From the NCBI GenBank assembly GCA_015485495.1, contig WFTL01000040.1:1-52992 (forward strand): a DNA stretch of 52,992 nt, read 5' to 3'. The DNA is from Planctomycetaceae bacterium (GTDB lineage Bacteria; Planctomycetota; Planctomycetia; Planctomycetales; Planctomycetaceae). Shown piece by piece: positions 11,054 to 21,213 of the stretch. Numbering within the stretch: position 1 is the first letter of the stretch; each line of letters starts with the position of its first letter. The notes under the pieces are model-generated. The model was not told the DNA's origin and did not search any database. It saw only the letters and a list, made by a program, of their open reading frames with translations. The position numbers and the translations under genes are program-made.

Positions 11054-12925
11054 TCAGTTGCTGAGAATCTCTTTGATCTTCGACGCCACTTCACCGACTT
11101 TGAACGGTTTCCCCTGAATTTTATTCAGAGAAATCACGTCGGTCAGGTACCTGCTGCGAATGATGAAGGAAAGCTGTCCCAGATTCAGTTCCGGAATCAG
11201 CACGTGCCGGTACCGGGACAGGACCGTTTCCAGATTGGCCGGAAACGGATTCAGATACCGGACATGAGCATGGGCCACAGACAGACCGGCTTCCTGACAC
11301 TTCCGGACAGCCGTCCGAACGGCTCCGAAGGTGCCTCCCCAGCTCACCACCAGCAGATCGCCGGATTCCGGACCGTCCACTTCCTGTTCGGGGATGAAGC
11401 GGGCGATGCCTTCCACCTTGCGGCGTCGCACATCGGACATGTGCTGGTGGTTTTCCGGACTGTATTCCACGTCCCCTGTGATATCGGCCTTTTCCAGTCC
11501 CCCCACACGATGTTCCAGACCGGGAGTTCCGGGCACCGCCCAGGGACGCACCAGGCGCTCATCACGCAGGTAGGGACGGAATCCGTCTTCGGTATTGGGT
11601 TCGACCGGATGTTCCACCCGAATCGGCTGCAGATCGTCCACCTTCGGCACCCGCCACGGTTCGGCCCCGTTGGCGATGTACCCGTCGGACAGAAGCACGA
11701 CCGGCGTCATGAATTCCACGGCAATCCGCAGGGCTTCCTGCATGGTCCAGAAACAGTCGCCGGGCGTGGCGGCTGCCAGCACCGGCAGCGGAGACTCTCC
11801 GTTGCGGCCAAACATGACCAGAAGCAGATCCGACTGTTCGGTCTTGGTGGGCAGCCCCGTACTCGGTCCGCCCCGCTGCACATCGATGATCACCATGGGC
11901 AGTTCGGTGATCATGCCCAGGCCCATGGCTTCGCCTTTCAGGCAGATGCCCGGTCCGCTGCTGGCAGTGACCGCCAGAGCACCGCCGAAAGCCGCTCCCA
12001 CGGTGGCCGACATGGCGGCGATCTCGTCTTCTGCCTGAAACGTCGTCACGCCGAAATTCTTCAGCCGCGACAGTTCGTGCAGCACATCACTGGCCGGAGT
12101 GATGGGATACCCGGAAAACACGAGATTCAGTCCCGACACCTTCGCCGCAGTCGCCATTCCCATGGCCAGTGCTTCGTTGCCGGTGATCTTGCGGTATTTT
12201 CCTGGAGCCAGACGGGCCGGGGGCACTTCGTAGTGCACCGTGAACGATTCGGTGGAAAATCCGTAGTTGGAACCACCTTTCAGGGCGCGCAGGTTGGCTT
12301 CCGCGATGACCGGCTTGGATGCAAACTTCGCCTTCACCCATTCTTCCGTGGGTTTGGGATCACGGTCGTACAGCCAGTACACGAGTCCCAGTGCGAAGAA
12401 GTTCTTGCAGCGATCGGCTTCCCGCTGAGACAGCCCCAGCCCTTCCACGGAATCACGCGTCAGCCGGGTCATCGGCACGCGATGCACACGGTATCCGGCC
12501 AGAGCCTCCCCGTCTTCCAGCGGGTTGCTGTCGTATCCGGCCTTCTGCAGGTTGGACTTTTCGAAGGCGTCTTCGTTGACGATGAGGGTTCCGCCGCGTT
12601 TCAGATCCTGCAGATTGGACTTCAGGGCGGCGGGATTCATGGCGACCAGCGTGTCGACTTCGTCGCCCGGAGTGTAGATGTCGTGGCTGGAAAAACAGAT
12701 CTGGAATCCGCTGACGCCGGCAATTGTGCCGGCGGGAGCCCGAATTTCCGCGGGAAAGTCGGGCAGAGTGCTCACATCGTTGCCGAACGCGGCCGACACG
12801 TTGGTGAACTGCGTTCCGGCCAGCTGCATGCCGTCGCCGCTGTCTCCGGCAAAACGAACGACAACCGTGTCCAGCGTTTCATGATGACGGCCCGCAGGAG
12901 GGGACGGGGTATCAACTGCCGACAT
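11054..12925 (-). CDS. korA: 2-oxoacid:ferredoxin oxidoreductase, fused gamma-alpha subunit
   Basis: 623-aa subunit with the gamma domain first (residues about 18-195, starting [16 protein letters not shown]) and the pyrimidine-binding alpha domain after (about 220-600, with [31 protein letters not shown] and [10 protein letters not shown]). This gamma-alpha order is typical of bacterial 2-oxoglutarate or related ferredoxin oxidoreductases. No ferredoxin-like 4Fe-4S domain is present, so electrons must pass from KorB to a separate ferredoxin. The start at 12925 has no strong Shine-Dalgarno sequence, but the N-terminus length fits the family. It heads a two-gene operon with korB, probably serving the TCA cycle. 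Confidence 0.94.
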   Translation of the reverse strand: MSAVDTPSPPAGRHHETLDTVVVRFAGDSGDGMQLAGTQFTNVSAAFGNDVSTLPDFPAEIRAPAGTIAGVSGFQICFSSHDIYTPGDEVDTLVAMNPAALKSNLQDLKRGGTLIVNEDAFEKSNLQKAGYDSNPLEDGEALAGYRVHRVPMTRLTRDSVEGLGLSQREADRCKNFFALGLVYWLYDRDPKPTEEWVKAKFASKPVIAEANLRALKGGSNYGFSTESFTVHYEVPPARLAPGKYRKITGNEALAMGMATAAKVSGLNLVFSGYPITPASDVLHELSRLKNFGVTTFQAEDEIAAMSATVGAAFGGALAVTASSGPGICLKGEAMGLGMITELPMVIIDVQRGGPSTGLPTKTEQSDLLLVMFGRNGESPLPVLAAATPGDCFWTMQEALRIAVEFMTPVVLLSDGYIANGAEPWRVPKVDDLQPIRVEHPVEPNTEDGFRPYLRDERLVRPWAVPGTPGLEHRVGGLEKADITGDVEYSPENHQHMSDVRRRKVEGIARFIPEQEVDGPESGDLLVVSWGGTFGAVRTAVRKCQEAGLSVAHAHVRYLNPFPANLETVLSRYRHVLIPELNLGQLSFIIRSRYLTDVISLNKIQGKPFKVGEVASKIKEILSN

Positions 12926-13469
12926 GAATCAAGCCTGTTGGTATGCGAAAGAACGCCAAAGCCGAACGAAATCCGGAACCGCCTGTCCTGGTTCTGATGC
13001 GTTCTCGGTCATGGCAGGTGCTGTTCGGACCGAAAACCGGGAAAAACACACCGCTTCTGATTGTTCAGATCGACCAGACGTGTCCGGAAAACACGGAGAA
13101 ATCCGTCGAGTTTTGATCCGGCAGACACAGTTGTCCGCTCCGGTCGCTGTATGATACCGGAACAGGCAGATCCTGCGGAGTTTCGCCAGCTTCAAATCCC
13201 CGAATCCCGGCCTTGTATCTTTCTGCTGTTGCGGAGGCAACTTCAAAGTACGATTCGTTGGCGGTTGTTGCAAATCCAGGACAAATTCGGTCCCGCGGGA
13301 GATTCAGCGGCCATCACTCCAGACCGGCCGCCGGGAATCCTGGCGGTCCGGCGTGTCCGGATGGGAGCCGTTCCGCTGCCGTCCATCCGGCATCCATGCC
13401 ATTCCGCATCGGCAGGCCCGTCAGGAACACCGCGTGTTCTGAATCCCGGCCACCGGAGAACCAGACATC
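12926..13469. other. 544-bp divergent intergenic region
   Basis: This lies between korA (minus) and the PQQ-repeat gene (plus) and must hold both promoters. I see no convincing ORF: the readings present are rich in Arg, Pro and Ser and have no binding site. A TATGAT at 13150-13155 is a possible -10 element but lacks a well-spaced -35. A short imperfect inverted repeat (GTTGCGGAGGCAAC) occurs near 13225. No RNA gene was recognised. Confidence 0.5.
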
Positions 13470-14729
13470 ATGCGATCTTTGCGAATACTCACGTGCGACG
13501 GGATTCGATGCGCGGCGGCTGTGCTGCTCGGATTTTCGGCCTGCAGCCGGGCCGCCGACTGGACTCAGTGGAGAGGACCGCTGCACAACAACGTGGCGCC
13601 GGAAGGTGAGCAGGCGGCCACAAAGTGGTCTGCCTCACAAAACGTCCGCTGGAAGGCCCAGGTACCAGGACGTGGCCACTCGACTCCCGTCATCGCCGGA
13701 GACCTCATCGTGCTCACCACAGCCGATGAACGCAGTCAGGCTCAGGGATTCGTCGCCTACCGCCGCAGCACGGGCGAACAGCTCTGGCTGGCGGGAATCA
13801 GCCAGGGAGGGTTCCCCAAAATCCACGTCAAAAACACGCATGCGTCGTCCACACCGGCCTGGGCGGACGGTCTGTTCTTCGCCACGTTCTGTCACCACGG
13901 ACAGATCGAAGCCGCGGCCGTCACGGCTCAGGGGAAGGTGCGCTGGAAGAAAAACATCGGACCGTTTTCGCCGCGCGCCTACGAATACGGATACGGGGCG
14001 TCTCCCACAGTGTACGGAGACACCCTGATCGTGACGGCCGAATGCGATACCAGCTCCTGGATGAAAGCCCTCGATGTGAAAACCGGCCGCGTTCTCTGGC
14101 AGCAGCGTCGTCCTCAGTCGCTCAACTGGGCATCACCCATCGTGGCAGAGCTGGGAGGCCGGGAACAGCTCGTCATCAGCGGCGGTCACATGATCGCCGC
14201 CTACGATCCGGCATCCGGGCAGCCCCTGTGGACGGCACGCTGCCTGACGATGGCCACCTGCGGCACCTGCGTATGGGACGATGGAATCGTCGTGGCCAGC
14301 GGCGGATTTCCCGATGCCGAAACAGCCGCTGTGGCGGCGGACGGGTCAGGGCGGGTGCTGTGGTCCAACCGCGTCAAATGCTACGAACAGTCGATGCTCT
14401 GCCACGACGGCCATGTGTACGCTCTGGCCGACAGCGGCGTCGCTTACTGCTGGGATGTTCGTTCCGGGCGGGAAATGTGGAAAAAACGTCTGGCCGGACC
14501 CGTGTCTGCTTCGCCCCTTCTGGTGGGAGACACGATTTATGCATCGAACGAAAAGGGAACGACGTTCGTCTTCCAGGCGTCGCCTCAGCGTTTCCGCCTC
14601 ATCGCCCGCAATCAACTGGGACAGGAATCCTTCGCGTCTCCTGTGGTGGCCGATGGAGTGCTGTACCTGCGCGTCGCCGAAGGCCGCCGCAGTCGCCGGC
14701 AGGAATGGCTGTACGCCATCGCCGAATAA
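13470..14729 (+). CDS. Exported PQQ-like beta-propeller repeat protein
   Basis: 419-aa protein with a signal peptide (residues about 1-28, ending SRAADW). The mature part opens with DWTQWRGP, the usual start of planctomycete PQQ-repeat proteins, and carries propeller blades marked by ALDVKTGRVLWQ, AYDPASGQPLW, AADGSGRVLWSN and CWDVRSGREMW. These are structural repeats; the dehydrogenase active site of true quinoproteins is not evident, so it is more likely a binding or scaffold protein in the periplasm than an enzyme. It appears to be a single-gene unit, divergent from korA and followed 165 bp later by thiO. A second member of the family is at 49528. Confidence 0.9.
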   Translation: MRSLRILTCDGIRCAAAVLLGFSACSRAADWTQWRGPLHNNVAPEGEQAATKWSASQNVRWKAQVPGRGHSTPVIAGDLIVLTTADERSQAQGFVAYRRSTGEQLWLAGISQGGFPKIHVKNTHASSTPAWADGLFFATFCHHGQIEAAAVTAQGKVRWKKNIGPFSPRAYEYGYGASPTVYGDTLIVTAECDTSSWMKALDVKTGRVLWQQRRPQSLNWASPIVAELGGREQLVISGGHMIAAYDPASGQPLWTARCLTMATCGTCVWDDGIVVASGGFPDAETAAVAADGSGRVLWSNRVKCYEQSMLCHDGHVYALADSGVAYCWDVRSGREMWKKRLAGPVSASPLLVGDTIYASNEKGTTFVFQASPQRFRLIARNQLGQESFASPVVADGVLYLRVAEGRRSRRQEWLYAIAE

Positions 14730-14894
14730 CCGATCGGCGGCCGATTCCTGATGCCTCCCGCCTGTTCTTTCCGGTTTCCCCTTTTTTCTTCCTCGAAACC
14801 TTCGATTCTTCTGTCCGTCCGTTCCGGACTGCGGTGAATTCCTCTGTGGTGAATTCCCATCCTGTCCGGTTCCGCAGATCTCCCGCCTGACGCC

Positions 14895-16022
14895 ATGCCT
14901 GCTTCTCAACCTGATGTCCTTCTTGTCGGCGGTGGAGTCATTGGCCTGACGACCGCTCTGGACCTCGCAGAACACGGTCTTTCCGTGACGGTCATCGATC
15001 GACAGGCCATCGGCCAGGAAGCGTCGTGGGCCGGTGCCGGAATGCTGCCCCCCGGGACGGCTGAAGGAGATCCGGCCGACAATTCCCGCGCAGCCGTGGA
15101 ACGGTTTCTGCGATGCCGCAGCAACAAAGAATGGGGCGCCCTGTCGGAACGACTCCTGGAGAAAACCGGAATCGACAACGGCTTCCGCCAGTGCGGTGCG
15201 GTGGAACTGGGTCTGTCCACGGACCAGCTCCGGGAGCAGACGGCCGTCTGGGATACCGAAGGCGTTCAGTATGAAGTGCTGGAAGACCGGTCAGGTCTGC
15301 AGACGCACGTTCCGGCCCTGGCCGACGAATACCGGCAGGGCGTGTGGCTTCCCGAATTTCGCCAGGTCCGCAATCCCCGGCATCTGAAGGCTCTGCTGAC
15401 GGCCTGCCGGATGTCCGGAGTCGGTATTGTCGAAGGAGCTTCGGACCTGACGCTGCAGTCTGCCGGTCGTCGGGTGCAGGTGACCGCCGACCAGCGTCGT
15501 TTCGATGCCGCCCGGGTCTGTGTGACGGCCGGCTGCTGGAGCGGCCGGCTGCTGAATGGTCTGGGAATCGACCTGCCGGTTCGTCCGGTCCGCGGCCAGG
15601 TCGTTCAACTGCGGGTCGACCGGCTGCCTTTTCGATGTGTTCTGGAACACGGACGACGTTATCTGGTTCCTCGCCCCGATGGCCTCATTCTGGTCGGGTC
15701 CACCGAAGAGGATGCGGGATTCGACCGGCGAACCACCGGCCGGGCTGTTGAAGAGCTGCTGCGATTCGCCATCAGCGTGGTTCCGGAACTGGCGGATGCG
15801 GAACCGGTCCGGCAGTGGGCCGGGCTGCGGCCGGCATCGGCCGACGGCCTGCCGTACGTGGGACAGGTGGAGCATCTGGACAACCTGTTCGTTGCGGCCG
15901 GACATTTTCGTTCCGGGCTGCAGATGTCTCCCGGCACGGCCTCCGTGCTGCGACAGATGATGCTGGAGCAGCCGGAGCCTGCGGTCCGGGCGCTGTTTCC
16001 GCCGCCTGGCCGGGCGATCTGA
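14895..16022 (+). CDS. thiO: Glycine oxidase ThiO
   Basis: 375-aa FAD-dependent amine oxidase of the DAO family. It oxidises glycine to iminoglycine, the precursor for the thiazole ring of thiamine. The Rossmann FAD motif VGGGVIGLTTALDLAEHG is at residues 11-28, EASWAGAGMLPP follows at about 42-53, and the C-terminal substrate/FAD segment AGLRPASADGLPYVG...AAGHFRSGLQMSPGTA is complete. Length is normal. No thiS, thiG or other thiamine genes are adjacent, so the ThiO assignment rests on family resemblance; a related D-amino-acid or sarcosine oxidase is the alternative. It is convergent with the lipoprotein gene, with only 39 bp between them. Confidence 0.88.
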   Translation: MPASQPDVLLVGGGVIGLTTALDLAEHGLSVTVIDRQAIGQEASWAGAGMLPPGTAEGDPADNSRAAVERFLRCRSNKEWGALSERLLEKTGIDNGFRQCGAVELGLSTDQLREQTAVWDTEGVQYEVLEDRSGLQTHVPALADEYRQGVWLPEFRQVRNPRHLKALLTACRMSGVGIVEGASDLTLQSAGRRVQVTADQRRFDAARVCVTAGCWSGRLLNGLGIDLPVRPVRGQVVQLRVDRLPFRCVLEHGRRYLVPRPDGLILVGSTEEDAGFDRRTTGRAVEELLRFAISVVPELADAEPVRQWAGLRPASADGLPYVGQVEHLDNLFVAAGHFRSGLQMSPGTASVLRQMMLEQPEPAVRALFPPPGRAI

Positions 16023-16061
16023 CGGGACTCCGGCCGATTCGGCCTCCTGCCGCAATTTCGC

Positions 16062-16979
16062 TCAGTACCGGCTGTAACGCACCTGGACGGACGGACGTCC
16101 CTCCACCAGTTCCAGCTCATTCAGTTGCAGGACCAGCAGAACTTCATCTGCCGATGTCAGCCGGCTGGTGCGAAAAAAGAACTGCCCCCACGTCCAGTCC
16201 GATCCCGGATGGTATCCCAGAATAACGGCGTCTTTCGTGTGCAGTTTCACTTCGAACTGCTGATCGAACAGAGGGACGATCTTCTGACGAACGGGCAGTT
16301 CCTGGCGGCCCTCCCGGACAGTCAGCCGCATGGCCGGACGGCCGAAATGCAGTTCCGGCAGGAACTGAAAACGCACCCAGCCGCTGCCGCTGTCCACTGT
16401 GCGGATGCGAAACAGACACCGCACCTGGTCGGACGGTGCGGCATTCTGCAGCCCGGGCAGAGTCTGTGACTGAGGGATTTCTGCGACGGTACCGGTCCGC
16501 ACTTCGATGATCGATTCGCCTCCTTCCGGAATGACCACGGTCGATCCGGCTTCTCCCGACGCCGAAAAATACAGACGTCCGTCCCGCGGGGCAGAAGAAG
16601 CGCTCCGAGAACGGTCGCCAGCGGCTGTCAGCAGACTGGACAGAGCCCATGGGAAGGGGCTGCCCGTGACTCCCACGCGGAAACCGTTTTCATTGAGCCG
16701 CTGCCGCTCCTGAGGTTCCCGAAAGACGATTTCGCACAGATCCGACCAGACATGGCGGCGAATGCGTTCGTCACGAGCGGGGCGAATGATGTGAGTCGCT
16801 TTGAGGCGGGCGATGCGTTTGACAGGAGGCGTCGGAACGTCCGACTGGCGAATACCGCTTTCCGGACGATCCGCTTTCCGGACAGGATCGGATGGCACCA
16901 GGGAATCGGCCGTGAACAGAGCGCACCCCGGAACGGCGACCAGCAGCAGCAGGCTCAGAAGTTCACCCAGAATACGCAT
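16062..16979 (-). CDS. Hypothetical lipoprotein (305 aa)
   Basis: The N-terminus is a lipoprotein signal: hydrophobic residues about 5-17 and lipobox VPGC with Cys19, followed by an Ala-Leu-Phe rather than an Asp, so outer-membrane sorting is plausible. A disordered Pro/Arg-rich stretch (residues about 25-60) leads to a soluble domain with conserved-looking segments such as RRHVWSDLCEIVFREP (about 75-90) and a beta-rich C-terminal half. No enzyme motif is visible and I do not recognise the family. It is divergent from ispF with a 196-bp spacer and convergent with thiO. Confidence 0.82.
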   Translation of the reverse strand: MRILGELLSLLLLVAVPGCALFTADSLVPSDPVRKADRPESGIRQSDVPTPPVKRIARLKATHIIRPARDERIRRHVWSDLCEIVFREPQERQRLNENGFRVGVTGSPFPWALSSLLTAAGDRSRSASSAPRDGRLYFSASGEAGSTVVIPEGGESIIEVRTGTVAEIPQSQTLPGLQNAAPSDQVRCLFRIRTVDSGSGWVRFQFLPELHFGRPAMRLTVREGRQELPVRQKIVPLFDQQFEVKLHTKDAVILGYHPGSDWTWGQFFFRTSRLTSADEVLLVLQLNELELVEGRPSVQVRYSRY

Positions 16980-17175
16980 GGACGCCAGTCGTCAGGTATG
17001 ACACGATGCTGCCGAACGATCGGCGCAGTCCGGGAGCCGCCCGGGACATCGCCGCACGCTAAGCTGCACGCGGACGCGCGGCAACGTCAGAAACTGCGGA
17101 ACCGCAGACGGTCTGCCGCACGTTCACAGTCCATGCCGCCTGATTCGTCCCTTCTCTCAGGAGCACCGTGTTCAG

Positions 17176-17700
17176 ATGCAGAAAATGCCGGTTTATCGCA
17201 TCGGTCAGGGAAGTGACGTCCATCGCACCCGGCCGGGTGGTGTTCTGCGGCTGGGCGGTGTGGAAATCGACGCCCCGTTCGGGCTGGACGGCCACAGCGA
17301 TGCCGATGTGCTGCTGCACGCGGTCATCGATGCTCTGCTGGGCGCAGCAGGGCAGGGCGACATCGGCGAATGGTTTCCGAACACCGACGCCCGCTGGAAG
17401 GGAGCGGATTCCGCGGCACTGCTGCGACATGTCCTGGAATCCGCCATCTGTCCGGCGTGGGACATTCAGAACCTGGACTGCACGATTTCAGCCGAACAGC
17501 CTCGGCTCACCCGATGGAAGCCCCGGATCCGCCGTCGGCTTGCAGAACTGCTGGAAGTGAGCGAATCTGTGGTCAATGTGAAGGCGAAATCGGCAGAACA
17601 GGTCGGTCCCGTCGGACGGGGAGAAGCCATCGCAGCGGATGCGAGTGTCCTTCTGCGCCTCCGGCAGCCGACAAAGAAGACAGCGGAAGCGGACGACTGA
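17176..17700 (+). CDS. ispF: 2-C-methyl-D-erythritol 2,4-cyclodiphosphate synthase
   Basis: 174-aa cytoplasmic enzyme of the MEP isoprenoid pathway that cyclises CDP-methylerythritol phosphate to MEcPP with release of CMP. The zinc ligands Asp14 and His16 (GSDVH) and His48 (DADVLLHA) are present, as are GDIGEWFP, the AKSAEQVGPVGRGEAIAADA segment and normal trimer-family length. A second ATG at 17185 is also possible; CAGGAG at 17159-17164 is rather far from either. It is the first of three closely spaced genes with ruvC and ruvA, which are probably co-transcribed though unrelated in function. Confidence 0.95.
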   Translation: MQKMPVYRIGQGSDVHRTRPGGVLRLGGVEIDAPFGLDGHSDADVLLHAVIDALLGAAGQGDIGEWFPNTDARWKGADSAALLRHVLESAICPAWDIQNLDCTISAEQPRLTRWKPRIRRRLAELLEVSESVVNVKAKSAEQVGPVGRGEAIAADASVLLRLRQPTKKTAEADD

Positions 17701-17746
17701 CCCCCATCCGGCCCCCATCGGGTGAACCTCACCGGCGGACGACTCC

Positions 17747-18274
17747 ATGTCATTTGCAGAACCTGCAGGCCTCAGCTCTCCGGAAACGCATTCGCGCTAT
17801 CTGGGAATCGATCCGGGGCTCAATCGCACCGGTTATGCGCTGGTGGAACGGCACCCGGCCGGTCCGGTGCTGCTGGAAGGCGGCATCATCCGGACCCGTT
17901 CGAAGCAGGCTTTGCCACAGCGTCTGCACGAAATCGCATCCGGCATCCGGGAAGTGGTCCGCGACCTGCACCCCGGCGCAGCCGCCATGGAAGAAGTGTT
18001 TGCCCATGCCCGCAATCTGAAAACGACCCTGTTGCTGGCTCACGTGCGGGGAGCGATCCTGACGACTCTGGCCGACACGGCCATCCCGGTCGTCCACTAT
18101 TCGCCCACACAGGTCAAACGGCTGCTCACAGGCAGCGGACGGGCTCCCAAAGAGCAGATTCAGCATGCCGTGCGTGCCGAACTGAACCTGGCGACGGTTC
18201 CGGAACCGAACGATGTGGCGGACGCTTCCGCCGTCGCCCTGTGTCTTTATCATTCCGTACGATTCGCCGCATGA
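17747..18274 (+). CDS. ruvC: Holliday junction endonuclease RuvC
   Basis: 175-aa dimeric resolvase that cuts Holliday junctions during recombinational repair. The four acidic residues of the RNase H-like site are seen: Asp22 in LGIDPGLNRTG, Glu in MEEVF (about residue 85), and two Asp in DVADASAVALC near the C-terminus. A 16-residue N-terminal extension precedes the usual start of the fold, so initiation a few codons later is possible. It lies 46 bp after ispF and 115 bp before ruvA. RuvB is not in the window, so the ruvAB pair is split here. Confidence 0.95.
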   Translation: MSFAEPAGLSSPETHSRYLGIDPGLNRTGYALVERHPAGPVLLEGGIIRTRSKQALPQRLHEIASGIREVVRDLHPGAAAMEEVFAHARNLKTTLLLAHVRGAILTTLADTAIPVVHYSPTQVKRLLTGSGRAPKEQIQHAVRAELNLATVPEPNDVADASAVALCLYHSVRFAA

Positions 18275-18294
18275 AGCGGCCGGAGGGCCGCTTC
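18273..18294 (+). other. Hairpin at the ruvC stop codon
   Basis: A perfect 9-bp GC-rich stem (18273-18281 with 18286-18294) with a 4-base loop overlaps the ruvC stop. No T-tract follows, so it is a weak candidate for termination. It may instead attenuate or stabilise the transcript ahead of ruvA. Confidence 0.4.
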
Positions 18295-18389
18295 CGCGGC
18301 CCCGAAGAACCGCCCGTGCAGACTGATGGTCCGTTTCCGTGCGGCCTGACAGTTTTCGTTCTGGTTCACTCAGGTGAGGATACACGATC

Positions 18390-19007
18390 TTGATCACCCG
18401 CATTACGGGACAGCTTGTGGCACTCAGCGACGCCGCCGCCACGGTGCGCATCGGCGGCATGGACTATGAAGTCCTGCTTCCGGATCTGGTGCGTCGTCAG
18501 CTTCAGGCAAAACTGAATGAAAACGTCAGTCTTCGAACCATCGAGTATCTGGAAGGCAATCCCCAGAAAGGCCGCCTGGTCCCCCGCATGGTGGGATTTG
18601 CCAGCGATGCCGAGAAGGAATTCTTCGAACTGTTCTGTTCGGTCGACGGCGTGGGGGTGCGCAAAGCGCTGCGGGCCATGATTCGCCCGGTGCGGGAAGT
18701 GGCCGAAGCGATTGAGGAACGCGACGTGAAACAGCTCAGCACCCTGCCGGGAATCGGCCCGGCCGTGGCCGAACGCATCGTGGCCAAGCTGAGACGAAAA
18801 ATGGTCAAGTTCGCCATGATGGTTTCCGGCGATGTCCCTGATGGTGAGGCAACAGACCTGTTCATGGATGCCTGCGAGGCTCTGGTCAGTGTGGGACACA
18901 CCCCGCAGGACGCGCGCAACCGCATCGATGCCGTCCGCGCCGCCGGAAAGACATTCCGCTCAGTCGAAGAAATCCTGACCCAGGTCTATCAGAATCAGCG
19001 AAACTGA
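18390..19007 (+). CDS. ruvA: Holliday junction DNA helicase subunit RuvA
   Basis: 205-aa junction-binding protein that loads RuvB on Holliday junctions. The N-terminal OB fold (residues 1-65, ITRITGQLV...), a central helix-hairpin-helix pair ([11 protein letters not shown] and [16 protein letters not shown], about 85-140) and the small C-terminal domain that contacts RuvB (about 155-205) are all present. The start is a TTG at 18390, supported by GAGGA at 18376-18380 nine bases upstream; no in-frame ATG lies close enough. It is the last gene of the ispF-ruvC-ruvA run. Confidence 0.95.
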   Translation: MITRITGQLVALSDAAATVRIGGMDYEVLLPDLVRRQLQAKLNENVSLRTIEYLEGNPQKGRLVPRMVGFASDAEKEFFELFCSVDGVGVRKALRAMIRPVREVAEAIEERDVKQLSTLPGIGPAVAERIVAKLRRKMVKFAMMVSGDVPDGEATDLFMDACEALVSVGHTPQDARNRIDAVRAAGKTFRSVEEILTQVYQNQRN

Positions 19008-19393
19008 CCGACTCTTTGCCGAACTGTCCATCCGGACACGATCATTCGTTCTGCCAGTCCTTCACCAGACCACAGAAGTTCCGGCACACGAATCGGACGG
19101 TCGACAGTCACCATCCGGTCTGCCCGTCCGGTGTCTGTATCCGGGCTCCCTGACTTTGTGAGTTACAGCGGCTGAGGATGCCGGTTCCGTGGAAAAACGC
19201 GAATTCGCCTGGTAGGGTGACCCGCCTGCCGGTCCGGAAATGCTTCGTGACATGTGTCCGCAGCGTGCTGTGTTCGTTCAGCGCGGATTCAGCCGGATCC
19301 GGAATCCCGGCGTCCGGTCCTTGTCGATTCGCATCGGCTGTTTATCTCTGTTGATCATCGTCATCCGTTGTCGCTCAACGGCAGGAGCCATTC
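19008..19393. other. 386-bp intergenic region before the MFS gene
   Basis: No ORF with coding character is seen here. Just before the MFS gene a 6-bp stem (CCGTTG/CAACGG, 19369-19385) overlaps the CAGGAG ribosome binding site and could occlude it. A palindromic GAATTC lies at 19201. Otherwise I see nothing assignable; the promoter of the MFS gene must lie here. Confidence 0.45.
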
Positions 19394-21052
19394 ATGGATT
19401 CAAAGAAAGATCGTACCGCGCTGCTCATCGCCAGCTTTCTGACACTTGTGGCAGCCGGAGCCGGGACAGCCACGCGCGGGGCCGTTGCCCCGGCCTGGGC
19501 GACCAGCCTGAACATCGGACAGGATCAGTTCGGCAATATCATGGGACTGGGCTTCCTGGGATTCGGCCTGGTGATTTTCATCGGCGGAATCCTGGTGGAA
19601 GGGTTCGGGTACAAGAAGCTGCTGCTGGCCGCCGTCGCCATGCAGATGGCCAGTGCGGTCATGATGTTCATGGCGCCGGGCCTGTATGAAGGCTGGGTGG
19701 AATCGCTCGGACAGGAACAGGCCACGGAACGGGTCGTGACACTTCTGCAGATCAGCGTGCTGCTGTTCGCCATCTGCAACGGGCTTTATGAAGCGGTCAT
19801 CAACCCGCTGGTCGCTCAGCTCTATCCGGAAAACCAGACGCACTACCTGAATATTCTGCATGCCGGCTGGCCCGGCGGACTCATTCTCGGCGGACTGACG
19901 GCTGCCGCGTTCCAGAACAACACGGCCTGGATCACCGAGATCCCCTGGCAGTACGCTCTGAGCGGCTATTCGATCATTCTGGTCATCATCACGCTGCTGG
20001 TGATCGGCCGCGAATTCCCGCCGACCGTGTCGGCCAGCGGCCGCAGTTCCTTCGGTGTCCTGTTCAGTTGTTTCGCTTCCATCCCGTTTCTGGTGCTGAT
20101 CGTCCTGCACGCACTGATCGGTTACATGGAACTGGGAGTCGATTCCTGGCAGACCCGGCTCATGGAAAACCTCGTCGACAATTCCGTCATCGTGCTCATC
20201 TACACGTCCGCTCTGATGTTCGTGCTGCGGTTCTTCGCCGGCCCGATTGTGCATCGAGTCAATCCCATCGGACTGCTGTTCATCAGTTCGGTCATCGCCG
20301 TCATGGGCCTGCTGTGGCTGAGCATGGAAACGGACAGCATCGTCATGATTTTCGGAGCAGCCACGCTGTACAGTTTCGGCAAGGCGTTTCTGTGGCCCAC
20401 GATGCTGGCGGTCGCCGGGGAACGCTATCCGCAGAGCGGATCCGTGGCCATGAGTGCTCTGGGAGCGGCCGGGATGATTTCTGTGGGTACGATCGGCGGC
20501 ACAATGATCGGGGCTCAGCAGAGCGAACTGACCGTGGCGACTCTGGAAGGCACCGCTCCGGAAACTTTCGAACGCTATTACGAAGGGGAGGAAGATTCTT
20601 TTCTGGGATATCGCTATCGTTCGCTGCCTCCAGGACTGACACAGATCGCCATGGAAACCTGGAGGGCCATCCGGAATCAGGATGAAGCCACCCGTGAGGC
20701 AGAGATCCGCAGCCGCAGCGAGCTGGCGGTGCAGGCTGCCGGCGACGATGAATCGGCGTCGGCGGAGCGGCTGGAAAAGATTCGGGAACACTTCGAAGAA
20801 GACGCGCAGATCGTGGCCCGGGCCTACGACACCGGCAGTCGACGCACTCTGCGCAGAACGGCCATGATTCCGATCGCCATGGCGATCGGCTTCCTGGGCC
20901 TGGGCATCTACTACCACCTGATCGGCGGTTACAAAGTCATCCGACTGGATGAACAGGATCCGTCCGACGACACCGGCGAACCGACGGGATCAGCCGGCGA
21001 TTCTCAGCCGTCCGGCGACGACACCGGCGATTCGGACAGCCAGCAGCAGTGA
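19394..21052 (+). CDS. MFS-family transporter with long loop and acidic tail
   Basis: 552-aa inner-membrane protein. Helices start at about residue 8; the pattern of roughly twelve hydrophobic segments and a motif around GFLGFGLVIFIGGILVEGFGYKK places it in the major facilitator superfamily. Between the last two helices (about residues 385-500) there is a long soluble insert with a charged, probably coiled-coil stretch (ATREAEIRSRSE...EKIREHFEEDAQ), then one more helix (about 500-520) and a tail of Asp, Ser, Gly and Gln. The ATG at 19394 has CAGGAG upstream. Substrate cannot be inferred; sugar or nucleoside carriers are the nearest in feel. It stands alone and is convergent with the oxoprolinase gene. 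Confidence 0.88.
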   Translation: MDSKKDRTALLIASFLTLVAAGAGTATRGAVAPAWATSLNIGQDQFGNIMGLGFLGFGLVIFIGGILVEGFGYKKLLLAAVAMQMASAVMMFMAPGLYEGWVESLGQEQATERVVTLLQISVLLFAICNGLYEAVINPLVAQLYPENQTHYLNILHAGWPGGLILGGLTAAAFQNNTAWITEIPWQYALSGYSIILVIITLLVIGREFPPTVSASGRSSFGVLFSCFASIPFLVLIVLHALIGYMELGVDSWQTRLMENLVDNSVIVLIYTSALMFVLRFFAGPIVHRVNPIGLLFISSVIAVMGLLWLSMETDSIVMIFGAATLYSFGKAFLWPTMLAVAGERYPQSGSVAMSALGAAGMISVGTIGGTMIGAQQSELTVATLEGTAPETFERYYEGEEDSFLGYRYRSLPPGLTQIAMETWRAIRNQDEATREAEIRSRSELAVQAAGDDESASAERLEKIREHFEEDAQIVARAYDTGSRRTLRRTAMIPIAMAIGFLGLGIYYHLIGGYKVIRLDEQDPSDDTGEPTGSAGDSQPSGDDTGDSDSQQQ

Positions 21053-21102
21053 CCTCCGGCCTGCATCCGGCCTGAAGCTTTCCGGCTCCGGCCGGAACGA
21101 TC

Positions 21103-21132
21103 CGGGAGGATCGAACGGCGTCGATCCTCCCG
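21103..21132. terminator. Symmetric hairpin between convergent genes
   Basis: A perfect 12-bp stem (21103-21114 with 21121-21132) and a 6-base loop lie between the ends of the MFS gene (21052, plus) and the oxoprolinase gene (21214, minus). Its position suggests a bidirectional terminator. The T-tract is poor on both sides, which lowers confidence. Confidence 0.6.
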
Positions 21133-21213
21133 CTTCTGCGTCTCGCCGGCAGCCTGGCCGCTCGCTTCACGCCAGCTGCGTTCCGGACATGTTCCCTGTC
21201 GCCTGCCGATAAT

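Noticed and set aside
10952-12997. A 681-codon plus-strand frame opposite korA
   Set aside because: korA carries all expected motifs on the other strand; the plus frame product is low-complexity His/Gln/Gly.
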